From positions 62,001-126,000 of the forward strand of contig CAUCLI010000005.1 of the NCBI GenBank assembly GCA_958443615.1: 64,000 bases of DNA. The letters run 5' to 3'. Position 1 is the stretch's first letter. The number at the start of each line of letters is the position of its first letter. The notes below the pieces were generated by a model, which searched no databases, had not been told where the DNA came from, and saw only the letters and a program-made list of their open reading frames with translations. Position numbers and translations under genes: made by a program. This stretch comes from an uncultured Collinsella sp. GTDB taxonomy: Bacteria; Actinomycetota; Coriobacteriia; Coriobacteriales; Coriobacteriaceae. This document shows positions 43,561 to 51,958 of this stretch, piece by piece.

Positions 43561-45315
43561 ATGGCCCAGCCTCGCAACAAGGCCGTTATCGCCGGCCTTG
43601 CCGCCGCGCTCACGCTCGGCGGCGTGACCCTGCCGGCGATGGCAACCACATCCAACAGCACCCCCGCGACGGATTCCGACCCCAATGGCATGGGCACGCC
43701 CCTGCCGAGCGGCTACGACAAGGCCGATTATTACGAGGGGACCGAGGGCGTGTCGACTTTCGCCTCCGCTCGTTCCGCATCGTCGCTGTCGCCCGTCGCC
43801 CTGACCGATGAGATGAAGTATTTCACGCGGTACGAGTCGGGCTGCAATTATGACAAGGGCCTATCCAGCGGTGACGGCTACAACGCCATGGGGTATTACC
43901 AGTTCGACCGCCGCTATGCGCTCGTCCCGTTCCTGCGGCAGGTCTATGCGTACGATTCGGAGACGTACGGCATGTTCGCGCCCGTGCTTGCTCAGGCGAG
44001 CACGCTGATGAGCGAGTCCTACAGTATGTACGACTACACCACCCGTCAGCTCACCGCGCTCGCACAGCAGCTCGATGAGGCCTGGCACGCCGCATATGCC
44101 GCGAATCCAACGGAGTTCTCCGCCTTGCAAGATTCGTATGCGTACAACAACTATTACCTGCCGGTGCAGAGCATGCTCCTCAACAATTACGGCGTCGACC
44201 TGCGCAATCGTGCGGATTGCGTCAAGGGTCTGGCGTGGGGCATGTGCAACCTGTTCGGCCAAGGCGGCGTTGAGAAGTTCTTCAAGGGCGCCGGCCTCAG
44301 CAACGATATGACCGATCGCGAGTTGGTCAGCGCGCTGTGCGACATCGTGGTCAACCGCGTGGCGGAGTGGTACCCCAGCCAGCCCCAGTATCACAAGGGC
44401 TGGCAGAATCGCTATATCAAGGAGAAGGCGACCTGCCTGAAGTATCTCGAGCAGCATGAGGCCGAACAGGGTGCCGGCAACCAGCAGGGTGACGCCCCGA
44501 GCGCGAACGGCCCGAGCGCGGGCTCGCCGAGCGCGGGCTCGCCGAGCGCGGGCGCCCCAAGCGCGGGCGACTCCGGATTCGGTTCCACGGGCGGCGAGCC
44601 CGGTTCGGACGCGCAGGGCTCGGGCGATGCGTCCAACGGCGGTGCATCTCAGCAGCCTTCGACTCCCCCGCAGGCCGATGGCGGTTCAGGCGGCGGCTCG
44701 AATGAGGGTGCGGATTCGGATGCCGGTGCGGATTCGGATGCCGGCGCGGGTTCGGATGCCGGTGCGGATTCGGATGCCGATGCGGGTTCCGCTGATTCCG
44801 ATTCGACGGGTGGCTCCATGCAGGGCGGTACCGCGAATGGGGTGACGCAGCAGCCCGTCACGCCTCCCGCGACGAATGGCGGCGGGGCGTCCGACGGTTC
44901 CACCTCGACCGGTAACTCCATCACTGCTGGCAACTCCATCTCGACCGATGGTTCCGATGCGCATGCCAGCGGTTCCCCGGACTCGGATTCCAAGGTCGAG
45001 GCCTCGACCGATGAGTCTCCCTCCGATGGCGGTCAGGCCGCCGGCAAGGGGGACGCCGAGGATGCTTCCGACGGCGTGACACGGGATGACTCGCGGGAGA
45101 AGTCCGACGATGCCGGGACCGATTCGGACGGGACGCCGTCATCTGACGCCGGGGCAGGGAATGACGCCAAAAAGGCCACGGAGAGCGGCTCGACCATTGG
45201 CAATCTTCCCGTCACGGGCGATGACCTCGCGCTCGTGGTGACGGGTGCCGCCGGATTGGCCGTGGCGGGCGCCTCGTTCCTCTCCCTCGCCAAGAAGGAA
45301 AAAGATGTCGAGTAG
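43561..45315 (+). CDS. LPXTG cell-wall protein with lysozyme-like N-domain and Ser/Asp/Gly-rich stalk
   Basis: 584 residues, ATG 43561 after AAGGAGG. A signal peptide ends near residue 30 (AMA). A conserved-looking domain (about 75-295) has YESGCNYDKGL, NAMGYYQFDRRYALVPF and a late WYPSQPQYHKGW. The YES and following Gln/Tyr-rich segment suggest a lysozyme/chitosanase-like fold, but I cannot assign it firmly. A low-complexity stalk follows, with SPSAG repeats (44506-44570) and AGADSD repeats (44705-44800). The anchor is LPVTGDD, a helix and KKEKDVE. It may bind or cut wall glycans. Confidence 0.82.
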   Translation: MAQPRNKAVIAGLAAALTLGGVTLPAMATTSNSTPATDSDPNGMGTPLPSGYDKADYYEGTEGVSTFASARSASSLSPVALTDEMKYFTRYESGCNYDKGLSSGDGYNAMGYYQFDRRYALVPFLRQVYAYDSETYGMFAPVLAQASTLMSESYSMYDYTTRQLTALAQQLDEAWHAAYAANPTEFSALQDSYAYNNYYLPVQSMLLNNYGVDLRNRADCVKGLAWGMCNLFGQGGVEKFFKGAGLSNDMTDRELVSALCDIVVNRVAEWYPSQPQYHKGWQNRYIKEKATCLKYLEQHEAEQGAGNQQGDAPSANGPSAGSPSAGSPSAGAPSAGDSGFGSTGGEPGSDAQGSGDASNGGASQQPSTPPQADGGSGGGSNEGADSDAGADSDAGAGSDAGADSDADAGSADSDSTGGSMQGGTANGVTQQPVTPPATNGGGASDGSTSTGNSITAGNSISTDGSDAHASGSPDSDSKVEASTDESPSDGGQAAGKGDAEDASDGVTRDDSREKSDDAGTDSDGTPSSDAGAGNDAKKATESGSTIGNLPVTGDDLALVVTGAAGLAVAGASFLSLAKKEKDVE

Positions 45316-45338
45316 CCTCTGGGCAACATGGCCATCGC

Positions 45339-45372
45339 GCGCCCCTCGCCATCCGTGGCGAGGGGCGCTTTT
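45339..45372 (+). terminator. Terminator after the LPXTG protein gene
   Basis: Perfect 12-bp stem (45339-45350 with 45357-45368), 6-nt loop, TTTT. Confidence 0.88.
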
Positions 45373-45442
45373 CTGCTACCCTTGAACCAGCCAAATACCA
45401 CAAGGTCGGCGCTGTCGCGACGCCCGCACGGAAGGAGGCCTC

Positions 45443-46126
45443 ATGGAGGCTTACAAACAGGAGTTCATCGAGTTCATGGTCGAGTCCGACGTGCTCAAGT
45501 TCGGCGATTTCACGCTCAAGAGCGGCCGCAAGTCGCCGTTCTTCATGAACGCGGGCGCCTATGTCACCGGCGAGCAGCTCATGCGCCTGGGCGAGTATTA
45601 CGCGCGCGCCATCCACGACAACTTCGGTTTGGACTTCGACGTCGTGTTCGGGCCGGCCTACAAGGGCATCCCCCTGTCCGTCGTCACCGCCATCGCCATG
45701 CACAAGCTGTACGGCAAGGAGGTCCGCTACTGCTCTGACCGCAAGGAGGTCAAGGACCACGGCGCCGACAAGGGCGGCATGCTGGGTTACGAGCTCAAGG
45801 ACGGCGACCGCGTGGTGATGGTCGAGGACGTGACCACCTCGGGCAAGTCCATCGACGAGACGTACCCCAAGCTCATGAATGCGGCGAACGTCGAGGTTAA
45901 GGGCCTGATCGTCTCCCTCAACCGCATGGAGGTCGGCAAGGGCGGTGTGACCACCGCGCAGAAGGAGATCGAGGCCAAGTACGGGTTCCCCGTGGCGAGC
46001 ATCGTGTCCATGGCCGAGGTCACCGAGCACCTGTACAACCGCGAGGTGGCCGGGCGCGTGGCGATCGACGACGAGCTCAAGGCGGCCATCGACGCCTACT
46101 ACGAGCAGTACGGCGCGCGCGAGTAG
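45443..46126 (+). CDS. pyrE: Orotate phosphoribosyltransferase
   Basis: Pyrimidine synthesis: orotate + PRPP to OMP. 227 residues from ATG 45443 (GGAAGGAGG upstream). The PRPP-binding signature VVMVEDVTTSGKSIDET is intact, and FGDFTLKSGRKSPFF marks the N-terminus. Other pyr genes are not in the window. Confidence 0.95.
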   Translation: MEAYKQEFIEFMVESDVLKFGDFTLKSGRKSPFFMNAGAYVTGEQLMRLGEYYARAIHDNFGLDFDVVFGPAYKGIPLSVVTAIAMHKLYGKEVRYCSDRKEVKDHGADKGGMLGYELKDGDRVVMVEDVTTSGKSIDETYPKLMNAANVEVKGLIVSLNRMEVGKGGVTTAQKEIEAKYGFPVASIVSMAEVTEHLYNREVAGRVAIDDELKAAIDAYYEQYGARE

Positions 46127-46151
46127 CGCTTGGCGTGAATCGGCTCGACGG

Positions 46152-46189
46152 GGCGGGTGCAGGCGATCGTCGCCGGCACCCGCCTTTTT
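46152..46189 (+). terminator. Terminator after pyrE
   Basis: Nine-bp stem GGCGGGTGC / GCACCCGCC (46152-46160, 46176-46184) with a further GGCGA/TCGCC pairing inside, then TTTTT. Confidence 0.85.
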
Positions 46190-46348
46190 CATGCGGAGGG
46201 TCGCACGCGCCGCCGTGGGCGCGGATGACGTCCAGCCGTTCACCGAGATGACAGGGCCGACTGATGCGTTTCATATATCATCGAGCCAATACCCGCCAAG
46301 GTGGCGCGTCCCGAAAGGGGCGGACATTCGGTCGTTGGAAGGAATGAC

Positions 46349-46909
46349 ATGAAGAAGAGGTTTTGGACGATCCCCTTGATGGCTCTTGCCGTTGCGTGCC
46401 TCGTGTTCCTGGGCGGCTGCGGCGGCCCGTCTGTGGAAGAGCTCATACGCGAGGATATCGAGACGGCTTTCGAGGAGATTTCCCCTGATAACGAGGAGCT
46501 TCTCTCCGCAATGACCGACAGCGCCGACGGCGGCTTCGACCAGCTCGGTATCGACACTAACGAATTCGCCACGGCCTACCTCGACGGTTTCGATCACGCG
46601 GTCAATGAGGTCACGGTCGACGAGGAGGCCGGCACCGCCGAGGCAAACGTCACCGTCAAGATAAAGTCCCTCACCGCGATCATGTCGGAGTTCGCCACCA
46701 AATTCCAGGAGTACTTGGAGGGCGTCGACCCGCCGACGATCGAGAGCGAGGAGGCCCTGTTCGCGCAGGCGGGAACCATCCTCATGGATGTGGTCAAGGC
46801 AACCGAGCCCGCCGAGACCGAGTGCGTTTTCACATATGAGAAGGACGGCGAGAACACCTGGTCCGCGACGGAGGGCGCCGAGGAGCAGATCCTCGAGGCC
46901 ATGATGTAG
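46349..46909 (+). CDS. Lipoprotein of unknown function
   Basis: 186 residues from ATG 46349 (GGAAGGAA upstream). The N-terminal MKKR, hydrophobic core and lipobox FLGGC show a membrane-anchored lipoprotein with Cys near residue 23. The mature part is acidic and helical. It resembles DUF5105-type lipoproteins common in gut Gram-positives, but I am not certain. No operon partner. Confidence 0.75.
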   Translation: MKKRFWTIPLMALAVACLVFLGGCGGPSVEELIREDIETAFEEISPDNEELLSAMTDSADGGFDQLGIDTNEFATAYLDGFDHAVNEVTVDEEAGTAEANVTVKIKSLTAIMSEFATKFQEYLEGVDPPTIESEEALFAQAGTILMDVVKATEPAETECVFTYEKDGENTWSATEGAEEQILEAMM

Positions 46910-47477
46910 AGCGTGGAACGTGGCTCAGACCGCCACGACTGCGAAAGCGCGAGTGGGCGCGTGGGGTCAGGGCCCCGCGCGCCCTTTTCATTGCCGGGTA
47001 AGTTCGATTTCGCCGTTTTGATCCTACCTTTGTCCACCTCTGCCGCCGCCCGGCTTGTACCGCCGTCTCGCTTGAGACGCGGGGGCGTTTCAACGCGCGA
47101 TCCATAACGGAAATCAATTCATCGACTTTTGGTAATTAGGGACGCGATTCGTCGACTAGAGTGGTGTTCTGTCATCAAAACAACAGGGCTTTTCATGGCA
47201 GGGCGCTCCGCGTTCCACGTGCGCACGGATAACAATTACCAAAAGTCGACCGATTGAAATATGCCGTCCGCGCATGTTGAATAATTAGGGCCAAATGGCG
47301 CCGCGGGATGCATATTCATCCTGCGGGCGGACGATCGGACCGCGCTGCAATCAGGGGAATGCGCGGGGATTCTCAGCGGGACCTATCGTCGGGCTCCGTC
47401 AGCGGCTCCGTCGGAGGGCACCCGACGGCGGGCGCCCTCGTCAGCGGGCGCCTAGCGGGGCGCCTGACGGAGATGGG
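46910..47477. other. Intergenic stretch with no gene; contains an inverted-repeat element and GC-rich repeats
   Basis: No credible coding frame. It includes the inverted-repeat pair at 47111-47260. A run of GGGCGCC-containing self-complementary repeats (about 47415-47470), next to the phosphatase stop, may terminate it. Confidence 0.5.
47111..47260. repeat. 150-bp MITE-like element with terminal inverted repeats
   Basis: TCGACTTTTGGTAATT (47122-47137) faces its exact complement (47234-47249). The similarity extends imperfectly to 27 bp at each end (47111-47137 and 47234-47260). About 96 bp lie between and encode nothing. No target-site duplication is evident. Confidence 0.5.
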
Positions 47478-48134
47478 TTACCGCAATACGATGCCGAGCA
47501 GCTCCTCGGGCGCGTCGATCACGTAGTCGGCGCCTGCGCCCTCGAGCTCGCCACGTCCGCGGAAACCCCAGGCAACGCCGCAGGAGCGCATGCCGGCATT
47601 GTGGCCGCAGGCGACGTCGACGTCGGAATCACCCACGTAGAGGGTGGTTTTCGGGTCGGCGCCGAGCTGCTCGATAACGTGCAGGGTGATTGCTGGATCG
47701 GGTTTGGGTGGAAAGGCATCGATACGGCCCTGTGCGAGGGCGATGCGGTCGCCGAAGTAGCGCTCGACGAGCGGGGCGGTCGCGGCATGGTCCTTGTTGG
47801 AGAGCACGGCGCAGGTCACGCCTGCGCTGCGCAGGGTGTCGAGAAGGTCGAGGATGCCGGGGTAGGGGGCCGTGTGGTCCTCCTTGTGCGCGCCGTAATA
47901 GGCGCGGAAGTCGGCGAGCGCCCGCTCGAATACGGGGCCGTCACCCATGAACTCGGCGGGGATAAGGCGCTCGATGAGTTTGAGCTGGCCATTGCCGATC
48001 TTATAGCGGAATTGATCCGGCGTGTAGGTGGGCCATCCGCGCGTTTCGCAAACATGGTTGCCGGCGCGGACGAGGTCCTCGAGGGTGTCGAGCAAGGTGC
48101 CGTCGAGGTCGAAGATCACGTGGGTGTAGGTCAT
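47478..48134 (-). CDS. HAD-family phosphatase, phosphoglycolate phosphatase-like
   Basis: 218 residues from ATG 48134 (AAAGGG upstream). The four HAD motifs are present: FDLDGTLLDT, LSNKD, the Lys of FPPKPDP, and VGDSDVDV. The cap domain is the alpha-helical IA type. Closest in layout to Gph, which removes 2-phosphoglycolate, though PpaX- or YjjG-like activity is possible. Confidence 0.88.
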   Translation of the reverse strand: MTYTHVIFDLDGTLLDTLEDLVRAGNHVCETRGWPTYTPDQFRYKIGNGQLKLIERLIPAEFMGDGPVFERALADFRAYYGAHKEDHTAPYPGILDLLDTLRSAGVTCAVLSNKDHAATAPLVERYFGDRIALAQGRIDAFPPKPDPAITLHVIEQLGADPKTTLYVGDSDVDVACGHNAGMRSCGVAWGFRGRGELEGAGADYVIDAPEELLGIVLR

Positions 48135-48416
48135 GGCCGCCCTTTCCGAGTACACTGAGAAATCGGGCCTATGATAGCGCAAGGACGTCGGGTCGAATCG
48201 GGCGGCGTGGCGAGGTCGGTGCAGACGGCGCGTCTCAACTGGGCTGTCTCGTGGGAGTTCGTGAGAGTGGCTCTCTGCTGTACTTTATGCGGAGCCATCG
48301 GCACTCTTGCTAAACTATATGATGTGTGCCGCGCGGGCGCGATGTGACCCGCGTGCATGAAGACGCGCCCGTGTGGTCGTGAATCCGCAGCGTGCGCCAG
48401 GTTGTAAGGGGATCTC

Positions 48417-49325
48417 ATGGAACCCATTTCGCAGGGAATGCAGGGGCCTGCCGTCGAGGACGTGCAGACGCGCCTCTCCTCGCTCGGATATGCGATCGAC
48501 GCCGCCGAGATGACGGCGAAGGAATTCGGTGCCACCACGGTGGCCGCGGTCGGCGCGTTTCGCGCCAGCCAGGGGCTGGACGCGGGTGAAGATGTCGACG
48601 GGACGTGCTGGAGCGCGCTCGTCGACGAGTCCTATAAACTCGGGGACCGTACGCTGTACCTGCGGCTTCCCAACTTCCATGGAGCCGATGTCCGCGCCCT
48701 GCAGCGCGCGCTCAACACCTTGGGTTTCGCGTGCGGTGTCGATGACGGCTTCTTCGGCCCGCATACCGAGGCGGCGCTTCAGCAGTTTCAGGAGAACGTC
48801 GGCCTGTTCGCGGATGGCATGGCTTTCCAGGACACTTTCAATTACGTGAATCGCCTGCATCATGTGTGGGAGGGTAAGCCCTCCGTCATCGACGTCGAGG
48901 CCGAGGCCCGCATGGGCTTCGCCCGCGCGGCGAGCGTGCTCGAGAGCTGGAGCATCGCCATCGGCGGTGAGGACGCCATTGCCCGCAACGTGGCCTCGCG
49001 CGTGTGGAATATCGCCACCGCCACGACCGACGGAAGCGGCATCGTGCTGTACGACGACGAAGCGCCCGAGGATACCGACCTGATCGTCGAGATCGCCTCG
49101 GACGGCCTGCCTGATGACGCCGAGCCTCGCGCGACCATCGCGCTTGCGGAATGCAACAATCTCACCTTGCGCATCAAGACCGCTGTGGCAGCCGCCACCG
49201 CGCGTCCCATCAGGCTGCGCATCGAGCTCACGGGGATCACCGGTTACGGCACATTCACTTCGAGTGACGCCCAGACGCTCGCCGTTCGACTTCTTGACGG
49301 CCTGTGTGATGCACTGAGCGACTAG
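48417..49325 (+). CDS. Protein with two peptidoglycan-binding-1 domains, no export signal
   Basis: 302 residues from ATG 48417 (AAGGGGA upstream). Two PG_binding_1 domains: about 3-65 (GPAVEDVQTRLSSLGY) and about 78-150 (GADVRALQRALNTLGF, FFGPHTEAALQQFQ). The remaining half (about 155-302) is an unknown alpha/beta domain. PG-binding domains normally act outside the cell, yet there is no signal peptide, lipobox or membrane helix. N-acetylmuramoyl-amidase relatives have a similar order, but no zinc-amidase motif is visible. Confidence 0.8.
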   Translation: MEPISQGMQGPAVEDVQTRLSSLGYAIDAAEMTAKEFGATTVAAVGAFRASQGLDAGEDVDGTCWSALVDESYKLGDRTLYLRLPNFHGADVRALQRALNTLGFACGVDDGFFGPHTEAALQQFQENVGLFADGMAFQDTFNYVNRLHHVWEGKPSVIDVEAEARMGFARAASVLESWSIAIGGEDAIARNVASRVWNIATATTDGSGIVLYDDEAPEDTDLIVEIASDGLPDDAEPRATIALAECNNLTLRIKTAVAAATARPIRLRIELTGITGYGTFTSSDAQTLAVRLLDGLCDALSD

Positions 49326-49368
49326 GTACGCTACACTAGAGCGGCGCGCATTCGCGTGCAACACCCAT

Positions 49369-49442
49369 TGGGGCATCGTCCAGCGGCAGGACCCTGGTTT
49401 TTGGTACCAGTTACGGGGGTTCGAATCCCTCTGCCCCAGCCA
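49369..49442 (+). tRNA. tRNA-Gln(UUG)
   Basis: 74 nt with encoded CCA. Acceptor TGGGGCA/TGCCCCA, anticodon stem CTGGT/ACCAG, loop TTTTGGT (anticodon TTG), T-loop GGTTCGAATCC. Confidence 0.96.
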
Positions 49443-49451
49443 CGAAAAGAC

Positions 49452-49481
49452 AGCCCGGCCATCGAGGTGGCCGGGCTTTTT
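49452..49481 (+). terminator. Terminator of tRNA-Gln
   Basis: Nine-bp stem AGCCCGGCC / GGCCGGGCT (49452-49460, 49469-49477), T-run to 49481. Confidence 0.88.
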
Positions 49482-49598
49482 CGTTGACCCCGCGAGGTTC
49501 GAATCCCGCGCGAGGCGCGAAGGAGAGGAAACGGCGAGAGCCGTTTTGATGAGAGCCGTTTTCCGGCTCGGCTTGCAGGGTCTCCGGCATCGCGACGC

Positions 49599-49634
49599 AA
49601 AAAACGACCGCGCTGGGGAATGGGCGCGGTCGTT
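49599..49634 (-). terminator. Terminator of trxA
   Basis: Eleven-bp stem (49603-49613 with 49624-49634). On the minus strand it is followed by a run of U (AAAAAA at 49599-49604). Confidence 0.88.
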
Positions 49635-49679
49635 GAGGGGGTCGAAGGTCGGTTGCGCGTCTCGCGCTGCCGGCGATCC

Positions 49680-50000
49680 TTACAGGTTGGCCTCGATGTC
49701 GGCCTTGAGCTTGGGCTTGGGGACGGCGCCCACGGAGCGCATGGCCTCGGTGCCGCCCTTCAGCAGGACGACGGTGGGGATGGACATGACGCCGAAGCGC
49801 ATGGCCAGGTCCTGGTTCTCATCGACGTTGCACTTGGCGACGACGATCTTGCCCTCGAGCTCACCGGCGAGCTCATCGACGACGGGGGAGAGCATGCGGC
49901 ACGGGCCGCACCACGGCGCCCAAAAGTCGACGAGGACGGGGAGTTCGCTGGCGAGCAGGGAATCGAAGGTGCTTGCGTTCACCTCGGTGACATGAGACAC
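49680..50000 (-). CDS. trxA: Thioredoxin
   Basis: 106 residues. Active site WCGPC inside VLVDFWAPWCGPCRM, with the cis-Pro in MSIPTVVLLKGG. A small soluble disulfide reductase. AGGAGG precedes the ATG. Thioredoxin reductase is not adjacent. Confidence 0.96.
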   Translation of the reverse strand: MSHVTEVNASTFDSLLASELPVLVDFWAPWCGPCRMLSPVVDELAGELEGKIVVAKCNVDENQDLAMRFGVMSIPTVVLLKGGTEAMRSVGAVPKPKLKADIEANL

Positions 50001-50096
50001 GGGTCCTCCTATATGTTCGGTCCTGCGGGCGAGCCGACAGGGTTCTTTCCAATCGAGGTCGTTATACCCACGGGCGTCCGCGCATTACACCGGGAG

Positions 50097-50120
50097 TAGA
50101 ATGATTCGATGTGAATCATT
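50097..50120. promoter_or_regulatory. TAGAAT overlapped by an AATGATTC inverted repeat
   Basis: TAGAAT (50097-50102) is a -10-like element. AATGATTC (50100-50107) and GAATCATT (50113-50120) form a perfect palindrome across it, 49 bp before ATG 50169. Looks like a repressor site at the start point. Confidence 0.45.
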
Positions 50121-50168
50121 TGCCTGGGCGCGGGCCCTGGCACGACGTTGAAGGCGGGTGTCCGACGG

Positions 50169-50756
50169 ATGGCCATCACCACACAGGAACGCAAGGAGGC
50201 GCTGGCCGCCGCAGCCGAGCAGGAGCTTGACGGGCTCACGAAGCGCGGGGTGCGCATGGTCGGCAATGCGTTCTCGCCCATCGTCCTGGTGAAGGGCGAG
50301 CTGAACGACGCCGAGCGCGCGGGCGGCGACCTGTTGTCCGGCGCGGACGGAACGGCGTTGCGCGCCGCCCTCGGCGCCATCGGCTGGCAGCCCCAGGATC
50401 TGTGCGTCCTGTCTTCAGTCGCCGGCACGGGCGATGAGGACGTGACGGATGGCATCCCCCTGGGCGAGCCGCTGCCCGTCCCGTTGTTCCGCGAGGCCCT
50501 CGAGGCGCTCGACCCCGAAGCCGTCATCTTGCTCGATGACTCCGCAGCCGACCTCATGCGCGAGACGTACGCCGATGCGCTTTCCATCATCGACGACTTC
50601 GACACCGCCATGCTCAAACCCGGCCTCGTCGCCTCGGTGCTCGGCCGCCGGGTGCTGGCGCTCGACGGGTTCGAGGCCGCGTTGTCGCAGCCTGCGGAGA
50701 AACAGCGCATGTGGGCTTACCTCAAGCAGATGCCTCCCTTGGGGGCGCCGTATTAA
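50169..50756 (+). CDS. Unknown protein with UDG-like sequence pattern
   Basis: 195 residues from ATG 50169. A TTG at 50148 is an alternative. The stretch IVLVKGELNDAERAGGDLLS, followed by GTALRAALGAIGW, recalls uracil-DNA glycosylase family 4 (GE..G..E..GxPF.G..G..L...L..IG). The Cys ligands of the Fe-S cluster and the later HPS motif are absent. It may be a non-catalytic relative, or the likeness may be chance. It ends in a region of short tandem repeats (GGCGC...AAG, 50757-50800). Confidence 0.6.
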   Translation: MAITTQERKEALAAAAEQELDGLTKRGVRMVGNAFSPIVLVKGELNDAERAGGDLLSGADGTALRAALGAIGWQPQDLCVLSSVAGTGDEDVTDGIPLGEPLPVPLFREALEALDPEAVILLDDSAADLMRETYADALSIIDDFDTAMLKPGLVASVLGRRVLALDGFEAALSQPAEKQRMWAYLKQMPPLGAPY

Positions 50757-50857
50757 GGCTCGCCGCATTAAGGCGCGTTGGGTTAAGGCGCGCTGGGCGC
50801 GCTACCGGGCGCCGCGTCGCCCGCTCCCAGCCGGTGAGCGTCCATGAGTTTCATCAG

Positions 50858-50903
50858 CTGTCTTGTCAGTTGTCTTGTCAGTGAACGCGCCCAGTGCCAT
50901 ACT
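50858..50903 (+). promoter_or_regulatory. nadABC promoter overlapped by a tandem operator
   Basis: TTGTCA (50875-50880), 17-bp spacer, CATACT (50898-50903). Two 12-bp direct repeats, CTGTCTTGTCAG (50858-50869) and TTGTCTTGTCAG (50870-50881), cover the -35. niaR ends the same operon, so these are likely its sites, shutting the operon when niacin is available. Confidence 0.65.
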
Positions 50904-50938
50904 TCCTTCAACGAAGCTACGATCGTCGGGAGGATCGC

Positions 50939-51934
50939 ATGGCGGTTGGTCAATTGGGGACAGGCACAAGTTGCCTCGGCGGTGCCCTGGGGCGCGCGGC
51001 GGCGGTGCCCGCCGAGACGCGCGAGCGCATCGAGGCGCTCAAAGCCGAGCGCGATGCGGTGATACTCGCCCATTATTATGTGGAGCCCGAGGTGCAGGCC
51101 GTCGCCGATTACGTGGGCGATTCGTTCTACCTCGCGAAGCTCGCCAAGACCCTGCCGCAGCAGACCATCGTGCTGTGCGGCGTGGAATTCATGGGGGAGA
51201 GCGCCAAGCTGCTCAATCGCGACAAGACGGTGCTGCTTCCCGAGCCCGCGGCGGATTGCCCCATGGCCCATATGGTCCGTCGCTCCACCATCGACGCCGC
51301 CCGCGCCGAGTACGGCGACGACCTCGCCGTGGTGTGCTACGTGAACTCGACCATGGAGGTCAAGAGCTGGAGCGATGTCTGCGTCACCTCGTCCAACGCG
51401 GTGAAGATCGTGCGCGAGCTGCCGCAGCGCCACATCCTGTTCATCCCCGATCGCAACCTGGGTCGCCATGTCGCGAGCCAGGTCCCCGATAAGCACGTGA
51501 TCCTGAACGACGGCTGCTGCCCGCGTCACGAGGCGATCTCGCTGATGGAGTTGCGGGAGCTCAAGGCGGTGCATCCCGAGGCGCTCACGCTGGCACACCC
51601 GGAGTGCACGGAGGCGATTCTCGAGGAGGCCGACTTCATCGGCTCGACCGCCGACATCATCTCGTTCGCCGAGGGGAGCGACGCCCGCGAGTTCATCATC
51701 GTCACGGTCGACGGCGTGCTCTACGAGCTCGAGCGCCGTTGCGCGCGTCAGGGCAAGCGCTTCTTCGTGACGAAGACCCCGCCCACATGCGCGGACATGG
51801 ACGGCATAACGCTGGACAAGCTCGTCTCCTGTCTCGAGACGGGCGCGGGCGCTGTGGAGATCTCGGTCGGCGAGGAGGCTGCGCGCGCCGCGCAACTCAC
51901 GCTCGACCGCATGTTGGAGTACGCGGCCCGGTAG
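50939..51934 (+). CDS. nadA: Quinolinate synthase
   Basis: Condenses iminoaspartate with dihydroxyacetone phosphate to quinolinate, using an oxygen-sensitive [4Fe-4S] cluster. 331 residues from ATG 50939 (GGGAGG upstream). Landmarks: VILAHYYVEPEVQAVADYVG, GVEFMGESAKLL, CYVNST, IPDRNLG, HPECT and TPPTCADMD. The cluster Cys residues are in VLCGVEF or PDCPMAH-type positions, CCPRH, and PPTCADM. First gene of nadA-nadB-nadC-niaR. Confidence 0.96.
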   Translation: MAVGQLGTGTSCLGGALGRAAAVPAETRERIEALKAERDAVILAHYYVEPEVQAVADYVGDSFYLAKLAKTLPQQTIVLCGVEFMGESAKLLNRDKTVLLPEPAADCPMAHMVRRSTIDAARAEYGDDLAVVCYVNSTMEVKSWSDVCVTSSNAVKIVRELPQRHILFIPDRNLGRHVASQVPDKHVILNDGCCPRHEAISLMELRELKAVHPEALTLAHPECTEAILEEADFIGSTADIISFAEGSDAREFIIVTVDGVLYELERRCARQGKRFFVTKTPPTCADMDGITLDKLVSCLETGAGAVEISVGEEAARAAQLTLDRMLEYAAR

Positions 51935-51958
51935 GCGGCGGGACGAAGGGGGCCGCGC

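Noticed and set aside
49492..49515. tRNA T-arm fragment or attachment site after tRNA-Gln
   Set aside because: GGTTCGAATCCC is present, but the T-stem does not pair and no other tRNA part or integrase is nearby.
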